The position numbers were made by a program, and so were the translations under genes. This document shows positions 1-11,399 of a stretch of 64,000 nt of DNA, in pieces. This DNA comes from Triatoma infestans (lineage: Eukaryota; Arthropoda; Insecta; Hemiptera; Reduviidae). Under the pieces are notes generated by a model. That model was not told the origin of the DNA and did no database searches. It saw only the letters and a program-made list of their open reading frames with translations. The stretch is taken from NCBI GenBank assembly GCA_011037195.1, contig JAAEAF010000278.1:124001-188000 (forward strand). Direction: 5' to 3'. The stretch's first letter is position 1. Each line of letters begins with the position of its first letter.

Positions 1-299
1 TTACAAAAAAAAAAAAAAAATGAAATCAGAAAGCTCAAAATATTCCGTTTTAGTATCATCATTGGATACGAACACGAAAGTCGATTTTACATCTTATCGC
101 GACTTTAATCTATGTATTGGGGAGGGGGCTTTCTCTCGAATACCGCTCCAAAGAATTTTCTTTTTAAAATTGAAAATGGTGATTATGTCACCTTCAATGT
201 AATTACATTAGTTAGCCCCTGGGACCAAAGAATGGTCAAGTAAAGTATACGGTTCTCACACTTATATTTATATAAAATATTATTATTATTGGGTGGCTG

Positions 300-860
300 A
301 AAGTGCGTGGTCTAGCGGCCTAAGCCAATATGGCCTCCACACAAAATAAAAGGAAGCTACTCCTACATTGCCTTCCCCAGTATGGTCTGGGTCTACGATA
401 TCCTTAATGTCCAACATCCCCCGAGCATTCTCATGAGGGTCCCAAATATACGAAACTTAGTCCCGCACACGTCACAAATTCTAACACAAAGGACTGGGCA
501 TCCTGTCTATTTTATGAAAATGACACTTGGCTAGCCAAGCGTATACAACCAATACCGCCTATCAAGGCCCTCAATTGTATCCAACTCCAGGAACAGAAGA
601 TATACTTCAAAGATCTCCCCCCCTCCCCCCATCTTATATCTTTTAGCCTGATGTGTCCTTCCAGGACTCTTCCAAAATCCCTTTTCCTCTATCGTTTGAT
701 TTTTCTGTCGCAAAATTGCTTGGTAACGGCTACTGCAGGCTGGCTAGTGAGGAATAAAACGGTAATGAGGATATCAATTTAGCCAACTCAAGTTCGACCT
801 CTTTACTCACTTGCCCGGGTATACCCAGAAGAGCTCCATTCTGCTCCTCTGAACGAGGCC
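300..860 (-). mobile_element. Degenerate LINE 3' remnant (tentative)
   Basis: Read on the minus strand, this GC-richer block has a short open frame at 713-531. Further 3' it has fragments with a Cys-x2-Cys pair (ICDVCGT), a possible decayed relative of the Cys-rich C-terminus of RNase H-bearing LINEs. A weak WVxPG-like stretch near 820 would fit an RNase H remnant. Frames are broken and no reverse transcriptase motif is visible. The call rests on weak resemblance; it could be any old retroelement. Confidence 0.25.
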
Positions 861-2373
861 TTTAAGTCTTCCCTTTACATTCTCCCAGTAATTTAAAATA
901 TAAATAATATTAAGACACTTGAAGTGTATTTAAGTTTAATGGAAATTAGTCCTTTGGAGTTGTAATGATTGTATTAAGAGAAAAGTCTGCGTATAACAAC
1001 AGATTTTCCTTTGGCACAGAAAACATAAAAGAGGTTACAAACACTGAATAACCTGATGAGAGAATTATTTTCTTCCGCTTAATGAAATCCTTTTCAGACT
1101 GGCAGTGAGCGTTGGTCTACTGCACGCAATAATTCTGGAAAAGTAATTAAATAAATAAACTGTAAAAAAAAAAACTCTCTTAATTATTTTAATAGATTAC
1201 TTACTATAAACATATTCAATTCTTTAATTACCATAAAATTAATTTATAATAATGCGAAACCATGATATTGACTTAATTAAAGCATATTCTAACTTGAGAT
1301 TTTTTTCTTCTTACCTGGTGTTCGCTGATCGGCGCTACAGTAGACTGCAGCGAACTGTTGTGTCTAATTTGCATAATTAAGATATTGGTATCTTCTCCCT
1401 AGTTTAATCAAAATCATACATTAATCATAAGCCACATTTTTTTTTTTATTACAATAGATCGACTTATAAAAAATATTTGATTTTTATAGTTTATCTGCGT
1501 TTGAGCTTAAAGAATATTCAGTTAAATGTCCATTTCTCTCAAGTAAGCGATCCATATTACTTCGCAGTCGAGTCAAATAACCATTGTGAAAGAATTTGTG
1601 TAAGCTATCTTAGCGGCAACGACAGAATGCGCTAGCAGTATTCTACAAAACTAGAAATCGAATATAGATAAACAGCAAAAATATCGATACATATTAAATA
1701 TTAAATAAATAAGATTGTTGATTATTTACAAATATTTGAGGAATATTATCCCTGCAGGTCCGGGGCTTAAAATAGGCCTGCTCCCGTCCAGGATGTTGTA
1801 AAAAGCGATTAAGAGACTACTCTCCACTTAACCATCTCGCCTATTCTTTCCATCTCCAGTGCTCGCCTCTTTCCATTCGATGGAACCACAAATTTCACAA
1901 GGATACCCTAAACTGTCGCACACCACAACTTTCTTCCAATAAAAAATAAAATCCCACCGCAATTCCTATGTCCTTACTTGCAGGTACGATGTTTTTGATT
2001 ATCAATTGTGATTTATAAGTGTTACAACAAAATTTCTTACCTTCTTTATTTTTCTTATACCCTTTTATTCCATCTAGAGGCGAAGACATGACTCTGGATT
2101 CAGTGGCAAGCACCCTTAACTTGATCTACTTTTAAGGCCATTGAAAAATGACTCATAAGATAAAACACTCGTCTTCCTACTACGGAGACCATGTAGTGGA
2201 AATGAGGCGAGCTCGAGATTTAGTGAGTGAGCGAGAATATACAAGATAGTACCAAAAACCCTTTCTTATCGACTGTTCCCAACATTTCAGACAAATTTAT
2301 GACCTATTTCAGACGTCTATGCAATAGTCGATCCGAAATTTTAAATCTAATATTATAAAATTAATAATTGCTG
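861..2373. other. No gene seen; AT-rich intergenic DNA
   Basis: No exon-like or protein-like signal is convincing here. A GC-richer patch at about 1,750-1,900 (around CCTGCAGGTCCGGGG) looks like another old retroelement scrap but could not be assigned. A 72-codon minus frame at 2113-1895 has no recognisable motif. Confidence 0.5.
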
Positions 2374-2643
2374 CATCCTCACGCGTTAGTCTAGTGGGTA
2401 GCGCACTCACCTTTGGTACGAGAATTCAGGATTCGAGTCGGCAAAGTCGGTGTTAATCGAGCATGAGTAAAAGTGGGAAGATACGGTTGGTAGCGCCCTT
2501 ATAGGTAGCGAAGGCCAAAACTAAAACGGCGTGGGGACCTGCGGGTATGCTTACCACACGTCCCCCCCCAATACAAATCGCCATCTGGGCAAGCGTTGGC
2601 CCTTTACGGGCTGTTGCGCCATAAGTTTTTTTTTTTTTAATTG
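2374..2643 (+). mobile_element. tRNA-derived SINE with 11-bp target-site duplication
   Basis: The head contains an RNA polymerase III box A (TAGTCTAGTGGGTAGCGCAC) and a box B-like element (GGATTCGAGTC) about 40 nt later, as in tRNA-derived SINEs. The body is GC-rich compared with its surroundings and ends in a T-rich tail. The 11-mer AATAATTGCTG lies immediately before (2363-2373) and after (2644-2654) the element, a target-site duplication of the kind made by LINE-mediated retroposition. It has no coding capacity. Its body differs from that of the 50,142 and 28,735 SINEs, so this appears to be a second SINE family. Confidence 0.8.
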
Positions 2644-2654
2644 AATAATTGCTG

Positions 2655-3536
2655 GAATTTCAGATTCATAAGTTTCAGAAAACAAGTTTCAACACGATGT
2701 TATTAATATAGTAGTTTTTTGTTGTTTTTTTTTGGCACATCGACTGCCGTGGCCATTAGCGCCCTATATTACTGTAGTACTGTTTAATTAACTTTATATT
2801 TTTATATAATTTGTCAAATTGACTAGTGCACAAAATCCTGATGAATAAATAAATTGGTTTATAACAATAAAAAACGCATAAAATTTTATACTTACTTAAA
2901 ACATATTTAAAATCAAAAGAAAGCAATCTCTGTGCTCTCTATTGAACAAACCAGGAACTACCTCACTAGATATGTCGTCAGAGATCAAATCACAAAGAAA
3001 GCAATAGATATTTGCTACGTCAATCAAAAAATGTAATTTTTTTATTTTTATTCAAATAATTTTTAACATATGGTTTTAAAATATTTATTTTTTTAGTTTA
3101 CTTTTGGTAAGAGGAAGTATTGTGATCGTGCCAAATTTTGCAAATAGAGTATTTACAGGAAATACATGTTTTGAAGCCCATTAGTCAGAAAAAAACTGTT
3201 TTCTTTTAAATAAATAAATAAATACTGTTCTGTGTGTGTGTATGTGTGGTCAGCATAACTCAAAAAAGGGCAAATAACAGGAAGCTGAAACTTGGTATAA
3301 ATCAATCAAATCTACGTAAATTGCAGTAAGAAAAAGTAGTCTGAATGTTTCAAGCCTTTTTTTTTTTTTATTTCCTAATGGTACAACTGGAAATAAATCA
3401 TTTTTATAATAAAATTGTTGCTATATCCGCAAATCCATGTTTATTGTGGTGCTAATGAGTGTGAAGAAATCTATTTTTAGACGAGTGGCAAAGATGCGAT
3501 GATTAGATCCGCAATGCTTATTTTTGGTTGGTTCTG
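2655..3536. other. No gene seen; repeat scraps
   Basis: AT-rich sequence. The segment at about 3,100-3,330 (gaggaagtattgtgatcgtg, then a TGTG microsatellite and cagcataactcaaaaa) is a diverged fragment of the dispersed hairpin-ended repeat found at many places in the window. Nothing else was recognised. Confidence 0.5.
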
Positions 3537-3680
3537 GACCGGTTTCGTACTTTTCATCCATCGTCAGAGTAAGGCTAGTATATTTGCAATCAATGTGGTG
3601 CGTGACATAAAACATTCAGTTAAAAGTCAACACTCTAAGGCTCATCGATAAATGAGAATCCGATACCGGTCAGCAGCAAG
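3537..3680. mobile_element. Penelope-type terminal fragment with hammerhead-like motifs
   Basis: On the minus strand, 3567-3537 reads CTGACGA, then a potential stem II, then CGAAACCGGTC. This is close to the hammerhead ribozyme core (CUGANGA ... GAAA, cleavage triplet GUC) with the short palindromic helix III (ACCGGU) reported for Penelope-like elements. A diverged inverted partner, GATACCGGTC, lies on the plus strand at 3663-3672. Helix I is not convincing here. No reverse transcriptase is nearby, so this is at best a terminal fragment. Confidence 0.4.
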
Positions 3681-5058
3681 TAAAATATACTGAGAAAAAT
3701 GCTATCACTACCTTCCAGGCACAATCTAAGCATTCGGAAGATATGTCCGGCTCAGTCTAGGAAAAGAAACTATGGAAATCAGGAAAATGTAATTCTATCT
3801 GAAGTAAATTCCTCCAATTAAAGCCCTGAGTTCCAAGTGTCATCAGTTGAAATGTCTTGGCAAATTCAATGATCTGGACAGAAAAAATAAAAGTTATGCT
3901 CATTTGCATGGCCCAGGAAGTAGCCGTAAAAGGTAATAAAATAGCCGAAAATATGGATAAAAAAGGTAGAGGAGCTCCCAACGCCGTTTTTTTGTATAAG
4001 CTGATGGTCTGCCCATGAAGTGCTTAGAAAATAAGGGTGGACCAAGAAGGCATTGTTCAGTTAAAAATTGGTGAGATTTACAGAATATCTTTCATCTTGG
4101 AATTCTAATTGTACAGATATAAACGTATCACTTTTATTTGAAAAAATAAATGTATTTTTAAGAATCCGAGGAACCTGTGGCGTTAAATTTCAATTGTTAT
4201 TTGTTTTGTTGAATATTATTGGCGCTATCTTTGCTGGATTACAATGTAATCATTCATTCACCTACTTACCTACCTTGGATACCCTCACTATTTTACGTGA
4301 TGTACACAACCATTAGCAATACGATCTCACACGACAATACGAGAAGGTAATAATTTAAACCGAAGTTGTTGTTTAAATGAGGACGTTCGTTAGTTTTCAA
4401 ATCAGATTCTATTGTTATAAATATATTATTGTTATACTTTCATTTTCTATTAGTTGGTAACAGTGGCGGCCCGTGAAATTGGCAAGTGGAAGTGCTGCAT
4501 GACTAAAACGGAACTTGTCTAAATTCAACTCAATTTAATTAAAAATAAATTCGCATGTATATTTTTTAAGATATTTTCTGTTATACAGAAAACATAGTTT
4601 CCCAAATAACTAATATAAAAAAAAATAAATAAATTATTTGAATATACAATCCATACTTCGACTTTTAGCTTCAAAAATTTTTGAGTAACTTTTTCATTAA
4701 AATTAGTTATTTGAGAAATTAAATCATGCACTGCTATTTGCTGAATTATAATGTTATAATGGAACGATCTTTGTTTTTTTATTTCAATTTTTATTTGGTT
4801 AATGTCAAGTAAGAAAATTTAATTTTTTTTAAGTATTCAACTTTATCACCCATCTTGATAAATCTATAAATAATATTTATTTTATATTTTTATTCTATAA
4901 AAACTAACATTATTGAATAAAATAAAACAAAAAAAAATATTTTACCGTTAAACCTTCAACGAACCCAATAAAAATATTTTTTTGTTTATTATAACCTATG
5001 ATAGGTATCGCAAACAATTTCAGTCAACGCTACGTGGTGATCAGCTACTATTGCACTG
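3681..5058. other. No gene seen; AT-rich intergenic DNA
   Basis: An 82-codon plus frame (4068-4316) and a 68-codon minus frame (4731-4525) are unremarkable for this base composition. No conserved motif, SINE head or clear inverted repeat was recognised. Confidence 0.5.
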
Positions 5059-6208
5059 TAAAGCGGCCTCTACACGGCAATAATATGTCAATATCAGTAT
5101 TGACTATATAACCATCAATACTCGTGCTAACCAGTCTCAATACTTTATTACCTTACACGATCAATATTATTGTCAATACGTTTGTCAATAACTGTACTCA
5201 TTACTTACTACTTCTGTCACTAGGAGAGTGAATTTACGTGTTTGTATTCGTTATTTTGTTGGCCTTTTTTCCCTTAAAAAATGAATAATCGCACAAAAGC
5301 TTGCGTAGTCATTATTTTGGCGTTTGGCACTACTTATAAAGTGAAACGCAAACAGTGGATGAAAGAGTGGTTAAAGAAAAGAGATGAATATTCTCATTTA
5401 GTACTTTTGAAGGAAACCAGCCTCTGCGATGTTGAAGATTTCAAGAACTACTTTCGAATGGATGAACCTACCTTTAACAAACTGTTACAGATGGTTGATC
5501 AATTTTTGAAAAGACAGGACAGAAATATGAGAGAAAGTATAAGTGTTAGGGAAAGATTAGCCTAACAGGTACTTGGCCACAGGATAAAATTTTGAAGACT
5601 TGAAGTTTTCAGTCATAATATCCCCAGCAACTATCAGAAAAGCTGCAATAGAAACCTGTGAAACCTTTATATATGTCCTACAAGACTTTGAAAAAAATTA
5701 CAATCACCTTTAAAAAATGTATAATTGAAGTTTTATTATAATACAAAAATCATTCCCAAGAACCTTCACTGGATCGTGTTTTGAACTGAACTGTAATGAA
5801 GGGACTATTATAATTGACTATATGAAATGTATGTTAATCAGAAAAATAAGATTAAAAAATTATAATCATCTTTAAAAAAATGTATGATTGAAGTTTTATT
5901 TTAATACAGAAATTTTTCCGAAGTACGTACCTTTGTAAGTTATTGTATCACTGTTGCTGAGGTTAGTTTCAACGTTGTATAAAACTATTGAACTGAATAT
6001 TGATGGAAATATTGGCGCCGCCCCTACACGGTCAATATCCCCTCCAATTCTCAGTATTGTTACACGAAAATCAGAAAATCCGGATTTCATCAATACTCTT
6101 GTCAATACCGACCGTCAATACAATTTTTTCACCTTACATGGTCAATATTATTGTCAATACTCTAACTAAAGTATTGTCAATATTATCGGCCGTGTAGAGG
6201 CCGCTTTA
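5059..6208 (+). mobile_element. PIF/Harbinger deletion derivative with transposase remnant
   Basis: Perfect 20-bp terminal inverted repeats, TAAAGCGGCCTCTACACGGC, lie at 5059-5078 and, inverted, at 6189-6208. Subterminal DNA is filled with variants of TCAATATTATTGTCAATAC in both orientations. The interior (5281-5565) encodes the N-terminal part of a Harbinger transposase: an F-x-N-Y-F-R-M-x-E-P-T-F motif followed by SVRERLA. After a frame disruption it resumes with RYLATG and FEDLKFSVIISPATI at about 5573-5650. The catalytic DDE region is missing, so the element is non-autonomous. Flanks read TAA/TTA if the duplicated trinucleotide overlaps the TIR, so the 3-bp duplication is not certain. Confidence 0.82.
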
Positions 6209-7805
6209 GGTTACATTATTAAGGCAAACGAAGCTTGTCGGAAATAACCGAATATGACTACTTTTTGGACACTGCGAATTGGGCAGCGTCAACATCAAGC
6301 AACCTTGATGAAATAATTCTTTTTTAGAAACGGATTTATTAATGGTATTAAATAATAATTCTGAAATGATTATTATATTATTTTTTTTTATCATAAATTT
6401 AAAAAATTAATTTTTATAGTTATTTTCTGGGGGTACTGCGGTGTCGCAGTATTAGTAATATTAATAAACGATCTGTAAGAAATAGCGAAATCTAGTAATT
6501 AAATGTTTAATTAGTAAAAAAAAAAAATTCAAGTAGTATCAAAAATATAAACTTTTCTTTTATGAATGGAAGTTATTGTTAATAACATTTTGATTTAGTT
6601 CATTCAAAAAAATCTAAAAATTAACTATTCATAGATAATAAAGAAAATATGCTTGCCATTGTAGGTGATAATGTTTGCTGTATTCTTTTTTGAACAAAAT
6701 TCCATCCATACGCTCTTGATTAGATTCTTCAAAACTGAAACGTACAACCGTGCCGGATTCTCTGACACATCGTTTATAAAAATAAAAAAAATTAGTGATT
6801 GTAGTAACATTTGACTCGGACGAAAGTCCCACCGACCGGATATTATGATGACGGTAGGCAGTGACTCTCGCCCGGATCTTGTGTTACTTCCGCTTTCACC
6901 CGATAGACAGACGGATATATATATAATATATATACAACGCTCTCACGCACGCACATAACTTGTAGAATGTAGTCTTCTTAGTTGTTTTGGTGTTTGTCTG
7001 AGAAGAGAGAACGTTGCCCTCATTTTTTTGTTTTTGTTTCTTTTAAAGTTTTTTATTATTTTTTGTTGTTTCACACGTGGCTTGTTGGTTTCACTAATTG
7101 ACCCCCTTCCCCCACGTTCTATCACTATACTTAACAATATCCATTCACATACACAATGAAACACATATGTAGTTAGTTACACATTCAATAGTTGGTAGTT
7201 TTATAGAAATATATATATATATACTTTAGATATATCTAACTCTTATAAATCATTAGTAATTTGTCCTTTTAAATTAATTGCAACACCTTTTTCATTTATA
7301 TTAATCCTTACCAACCCATTATAACCTAGGATTTTTCTTCGTGTTTTTTTTTGTTTTACTCCTTTGGAAGGGGGCCACAAAATATAATTTTTAATCAATA
7401 CGGAAATTTTACACTTCAAATGCATTTTTCTCTACCATAATGGAATAATATGACAATTATTTCACTAAATATCAGAGGCTTAATTTGTACTTTTAATCTC
7501 TAAAAATGACAGTGTTGCCAAATTTCTATTAAACAAATGTTAAGATTTAGATAAAATAGCTAAAATACATTAATAACATTTAAAAAAAAAATACAAGTTC
7601 TTAAATTAAATATTTGTTTTAACATTTTAAAATTATAATAACAATAAATTGAATTGAATATTAGAAAACATAATAATATTTAATAATTTTTGTTTAATTT
7701 TAACCTAATATCTTATAACCTTTCTGAACAAGATAACCTTCCCCCTTTTTAAACGGACAACATTCTCTGAGAGGTTACCCTACATGCCAACAGGTTTTAT
7801 ATCCT
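6209..7805. other. No gene seen; AT-rich DNA with TA-rich microsatellites
   Basis: Contains (AT)n runs near 6,917 and 7,208 and several short frames without motifs. Nothing supports an exon or RNA gene. Confidence 0.5.
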
Positions 7806-8600
7806 TTTTACTTTCTTTTACAACCAGTAGGAGGAAATATTATTGCGATTGTAACAAATTTTGAAATTGAGTTTCCCCTGGAAATATGCGTTTGGAAGTG
7901 TCGACAGTCCGAAAAAATTTGGTCTTTATGTTTGGGTGTCGCAGCATAACTCAAAAAAGGAACTAACATATCTTCAAACTTAATATTTGGTTTAGAGTTA
8001 TCATAGGGCGCGACAAGGTTTTTTGATCAAAATCGGTTATATTTATAAACAATTATGAATATATAGAGTTCCAACTTTTATACATAATATTTGATCGGGA
8101 AAGTTCATTTAAAATGGGTTTTGGGAGTAGAATGGGGTTATGTTTTTCTTCTAAAGTATCATTTCAGATTATCATTCTATCATCTATATAATATTAATAA
8201 TACAATGAAATGTGAGGCCAAAATTCCGAGTTTGTTAGAAAATCGGTTGACTGGAAATGCTTGAATTAATTGAACACTTTTAGCGACTTTCTCCATAAAG
8301 ACACAAACAAGTTTCATTAAACTTGTTTCATAACTTTTTCCAAGAAAATTGATTTCAGAGCGGTTTTGGAGGAAGGGAGGGTTAGGCTTTATTCAAAGAA
8401 GTAGTTTTATAAGTTTAGATTCTCCCATTCGTGTCCTTTAAAGATAACTAAACATCTAATAAGAATTATATTTGTTTTGGTGGGGGGGAAATAAGTATTA
8501 TATATTTGAAGGGTATTAGTGAATTATAACTTTTGTAAAATCGCAGTAAGAGAAAGTAGTGTGAGGGTTTCGCACAATTATTTATTTTTCAAGTGTTTAG
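7806..8600 (-). repeat. Hairpin-ended dispersed repeat, minus copy
   Basis: Reading the family in the orientation that starts TCTGGTGTGAAACA and ends at a CTCTTAC hairpin, this copy lies on the minus strand. It runs from the hairpin side (aggaggaaatattattgcga, about 7830) to the start side (gcagtaagagaaagtagtgtg, about 8545). It contains the conserved internal landmarks: a CAGCATAACTCAAAAA block and a Tn/TGTG zone. The opposite-orientation copy at 8608 abuts it start-to-start. Confidence 0.65.
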
Positions 8601-8607
8601 AAAAAAT

Positions 8608-9385
8608 CTGGTGTATAATACGCTCACGAATTTCTCTTGTACCAAGTTAAATTTAGTTAAAATTGATTTTTTTGAGGAAAATTTAAACTTCTCCTCCGCC
8701 AAAACCCTCTTAATTCACTGTTAGTATACCGCGGTCAGCCAATTTCCTACAAACTCCGGAATTTTTGTAACAGGTATAATTCTAATTTATTTATTTGAAA
8801 CGGATAAAAGCCCAGTTACAATAATTAACAATATAGTAATTTTAATAAGAAATTTTCAAATAACAAATCGAGAACTTAGGTTAGGTTAGAATCTTAAAAT
8901 TAATATTATATGGAAAATAGAATCGTATAATAAAAATTAAAATAGTACTCTAGAAGAAAGCATAACCCCCTGTCACCCCTAAAACCCTACTTAAATGAAT
9001 TCTTTATATATGTAAGTTGATATACCAAGTTTTAAGAAAATCATTGGGTGCCGTTTACGAGAAAAAAAAAAAATCTTAAAAAAAATAATTCATTCAGTAA
9101 AATTGGTATACTTCCGGTTAACCGTTTTCATCAAAACTTTATTGCCTAGGTCCCTTAGTGGAACTTTTAAACGAAATATTAAGTCTCAACTTTCTGTGAT
9201 TTTTTTCCCCCTAGTTTACAGTTATGCTGACATACATACAAACTAACAGACTTATTTTTAAAAATTTACTTATTCTGACTCAAGGGATCTCAAAATATGT
9301 GTATTTTCGGTAGAACACTCGTTTTCCAAAATTCGACACTATCGCAATACTTCCTCTTACTGAGCGGTAACAGGAAGTAAAAATA
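8608..9385 (+). repeat. Hairpin-ended dispersed repeat, plus copy
   Basis: Starts with aaatctggtgtataatacgc and the subterminal ACGAATTTCTCTTG. It ends with CAATACTTCCTCTTACTGAG and an imperfect inverted partner (GGTAACAGGAAGT). The order of internal blocks matches the other copies, including the acatacatacaaac microsatellite about 130 bp before the end. It has no open reading frame of note and the family is non-coding as far as I can see. Confidence 0.65.
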
Positions 9386-9811
9386 TAATATTTATGGCGA
9401 AAGTAAAGACCTTTAGAAAATCTTGTTCAGTTGCCACACTAGTGCGAGCGCTACCTGAATTACAGTTTTTTTTTTGTTTTTTTTTTTTAAAATGGTACTC
9501 TACTCTCTAAATATATATAACCCATATTTATTAAAATTTTGTGGTAATATTTTGTCAATTATTTCCTCCTTCTTTTCCTTGTTGGTGGATCCAGTTTTTG
9601 TAGATATTCATCCATCTTCACAGAAGTTTAGCACAACAGTTTGTTGAAAGGTTGTGTCAAATTTCTGTGAAGATATGAAAAGTGGCAATGACGGACAAAG
9701 CCTAGTATTTTTAAGGATCCAAAAACCTTAAATTCCACGTTCCCCTCAAAAAAGTGTTTATTTATACCTAGATTTGTGGACGCCATAGAAGATAATAATC
9801 AAAATAAATCT

Positions 9812-10495
9812 ATCGTGGAACACTCACTTAACTTTCTCCTACTATATGGTTATTACAATTCAAATTGACACTTTTTTTTATAAATAAGGATTTTTTGCTC
9901 AACATTTAAGTTGCCCCTAATTCTTATATAAATATAGACAGTGAAGAAGCCGCAAATTCATTCTGTTGTTATTAAGATCTTCTACCAAGTATAAGATGGT
10001 CCCTCAAAAGCACTGTTTTCTTTTTGCAATTTAGCTCAACTCGCCCAGAATCCATTTAGAGTCTTCTCACTTTTTCGGAAAAATGTTTGAAAGAAAGGCG
10101 ATCCATTTATATTTGTGCACTATGATTCCAAGTTTAAAGAAAATTGTTGGAACCGTTTTCACTTTAATGGAAAATTTAACGCCTCATTTTCCTAGAACCT
10201 TCCCAGTTTTCCTCGAAAAAGGTTCAAGTAAAATTGACTGCCCTTTATGTGTGCAACTGATTGCGAAATTTCAAGAAAAAAATCATTAAGATATAAGAAA
10301 GTCGCGAAAAGAAATGACAAAAACTATTCAATAAAGCTGCATTTTCCGTTTGACGAATTTTCATCCAAAACATATGCGACGGTTGCAATAGTAATATCTG
10401 ATATATCAAGGTTGATCTTCCTGCGATTTTTTGTCACACACACATACATAAGACCAGACCATAAAACTAGTTTTTTACTTCCTCTTAGACCCTAA
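9812..10495 (+). repeat. Hairpin-ended dispersed repeat, plus copy
   Basis: Begins with tggaacactcacttaacttt plus CTCCTAC (the start-side subterminal repeat) and ends ACTTCCTCTTAGACCC. The (CA)n-rich block at 10,435-10,455 is the family microsatellite. A minus-oriented copy begins immediately afterwards, so the two form a head-to-head inverted pair. The two 68- and 82-codon frames within it are incidental. Confidence 0.65.
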
Positions 10496-10497
10496 TA

Positions 10498-10800
10498 AGA
10501 AGAGGAAGTATTGCGATCGTGTTAAGTTTTCGGAATTGAGTTTGCACCGGAAATATATGTTCTGAAGTCCGTTGAATGGAAAAAAAAAAAGGTTTTTAGC
10601 AAATATTCTGTATGTGTGTGTGTGTTTGTGTGTCTGTGTATTAATCAAAATATCACAACAACGAAAAATTACAGGAAACTCAAACTCGAAATTTTGTTTA
10701 GCTACCACCATCGCATCAGATACTAAGGTTTCGAGCAAATATCCAACAACCGGAAGGGCCTCTTTATCCGCTTTTCTCTTACAGCAGTAAGAAAAAATAA
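10498..10800 (-). repeat. Hairpin-ended dispersed repeat, truncated minus copy
   Basis: Starts AAGAGGAAGTATTGCGATCG, carries the (TG)n block at 10,610-10,640 and ends near gcagtaagaaaaa after about 300 bp, so the middle of the unit is deleted. It abuts the preceding plus copy. Confidence 0.6.
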
Positions 10801-11399
10801 AAAATCTTTACGTTATGACGTTGACACATAATTAAAATTGGTTCTAAAAATACATCACGTAATACCTGAATCAAGCTAAAAAAAAAGTAATCCTTAACTC
10901 GGATCCGCCATGAATCGCTACGCTCCAGCTATGCACAGGAAGATCAGTTCATAATTACGTCTTTAAATCGTAAAGAACCATAGGTGAGATGTAGGTGTCA
11001 TGCTCCACGTCCATTTCCGAACTTTTCCGTGTTTTGCCGAACGTTTCCGACTGTGTATGAGGAAAATTTTGAATTTTTTTCTCTTTTAATAAATACAGTC
11101 TTTTCTACAAAATAAGATAGATTCACTTTACAATTTTTACAGAGTATAATCATTCAAAAATTATAACTTTACAATAATAAAATTAAAATGTCGAGCAGCA
11201 ACAATTTAAACTAAAAAAAATTAAAAATAAAAGGGAGTTCAAACATGATATACCATTCTGGATAATAGAAAACTACTTATACAATTTTTCTAGTTAATAT
11301 CATAGTTTTTTGCGATTTTCTTAATCTTTAGGGAAGTACCTGGTAGGAAAACGATGATTAAAAACTGAATTATCTACATCCATTGCAATGCTCTTGGAT
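10801..11399. other. No gene seen
   Basis: AT-rich, with a GC-richer patch at 10,900-11,050 that was not recognised. Confidence 0.4.

Noticed and set aside
2374..2450. Functional tRNA gene
   Set aside because: Boxes A and B are present but no full cloverleaf is apparent, and the unit has a SINE body with target duplications.
5281..5565. Possible host gene with 94 codons
   Set aside because: It matches the N-terminal block of Harbinger transposases and lies between perfect 20-bp terminal inverted repeats.
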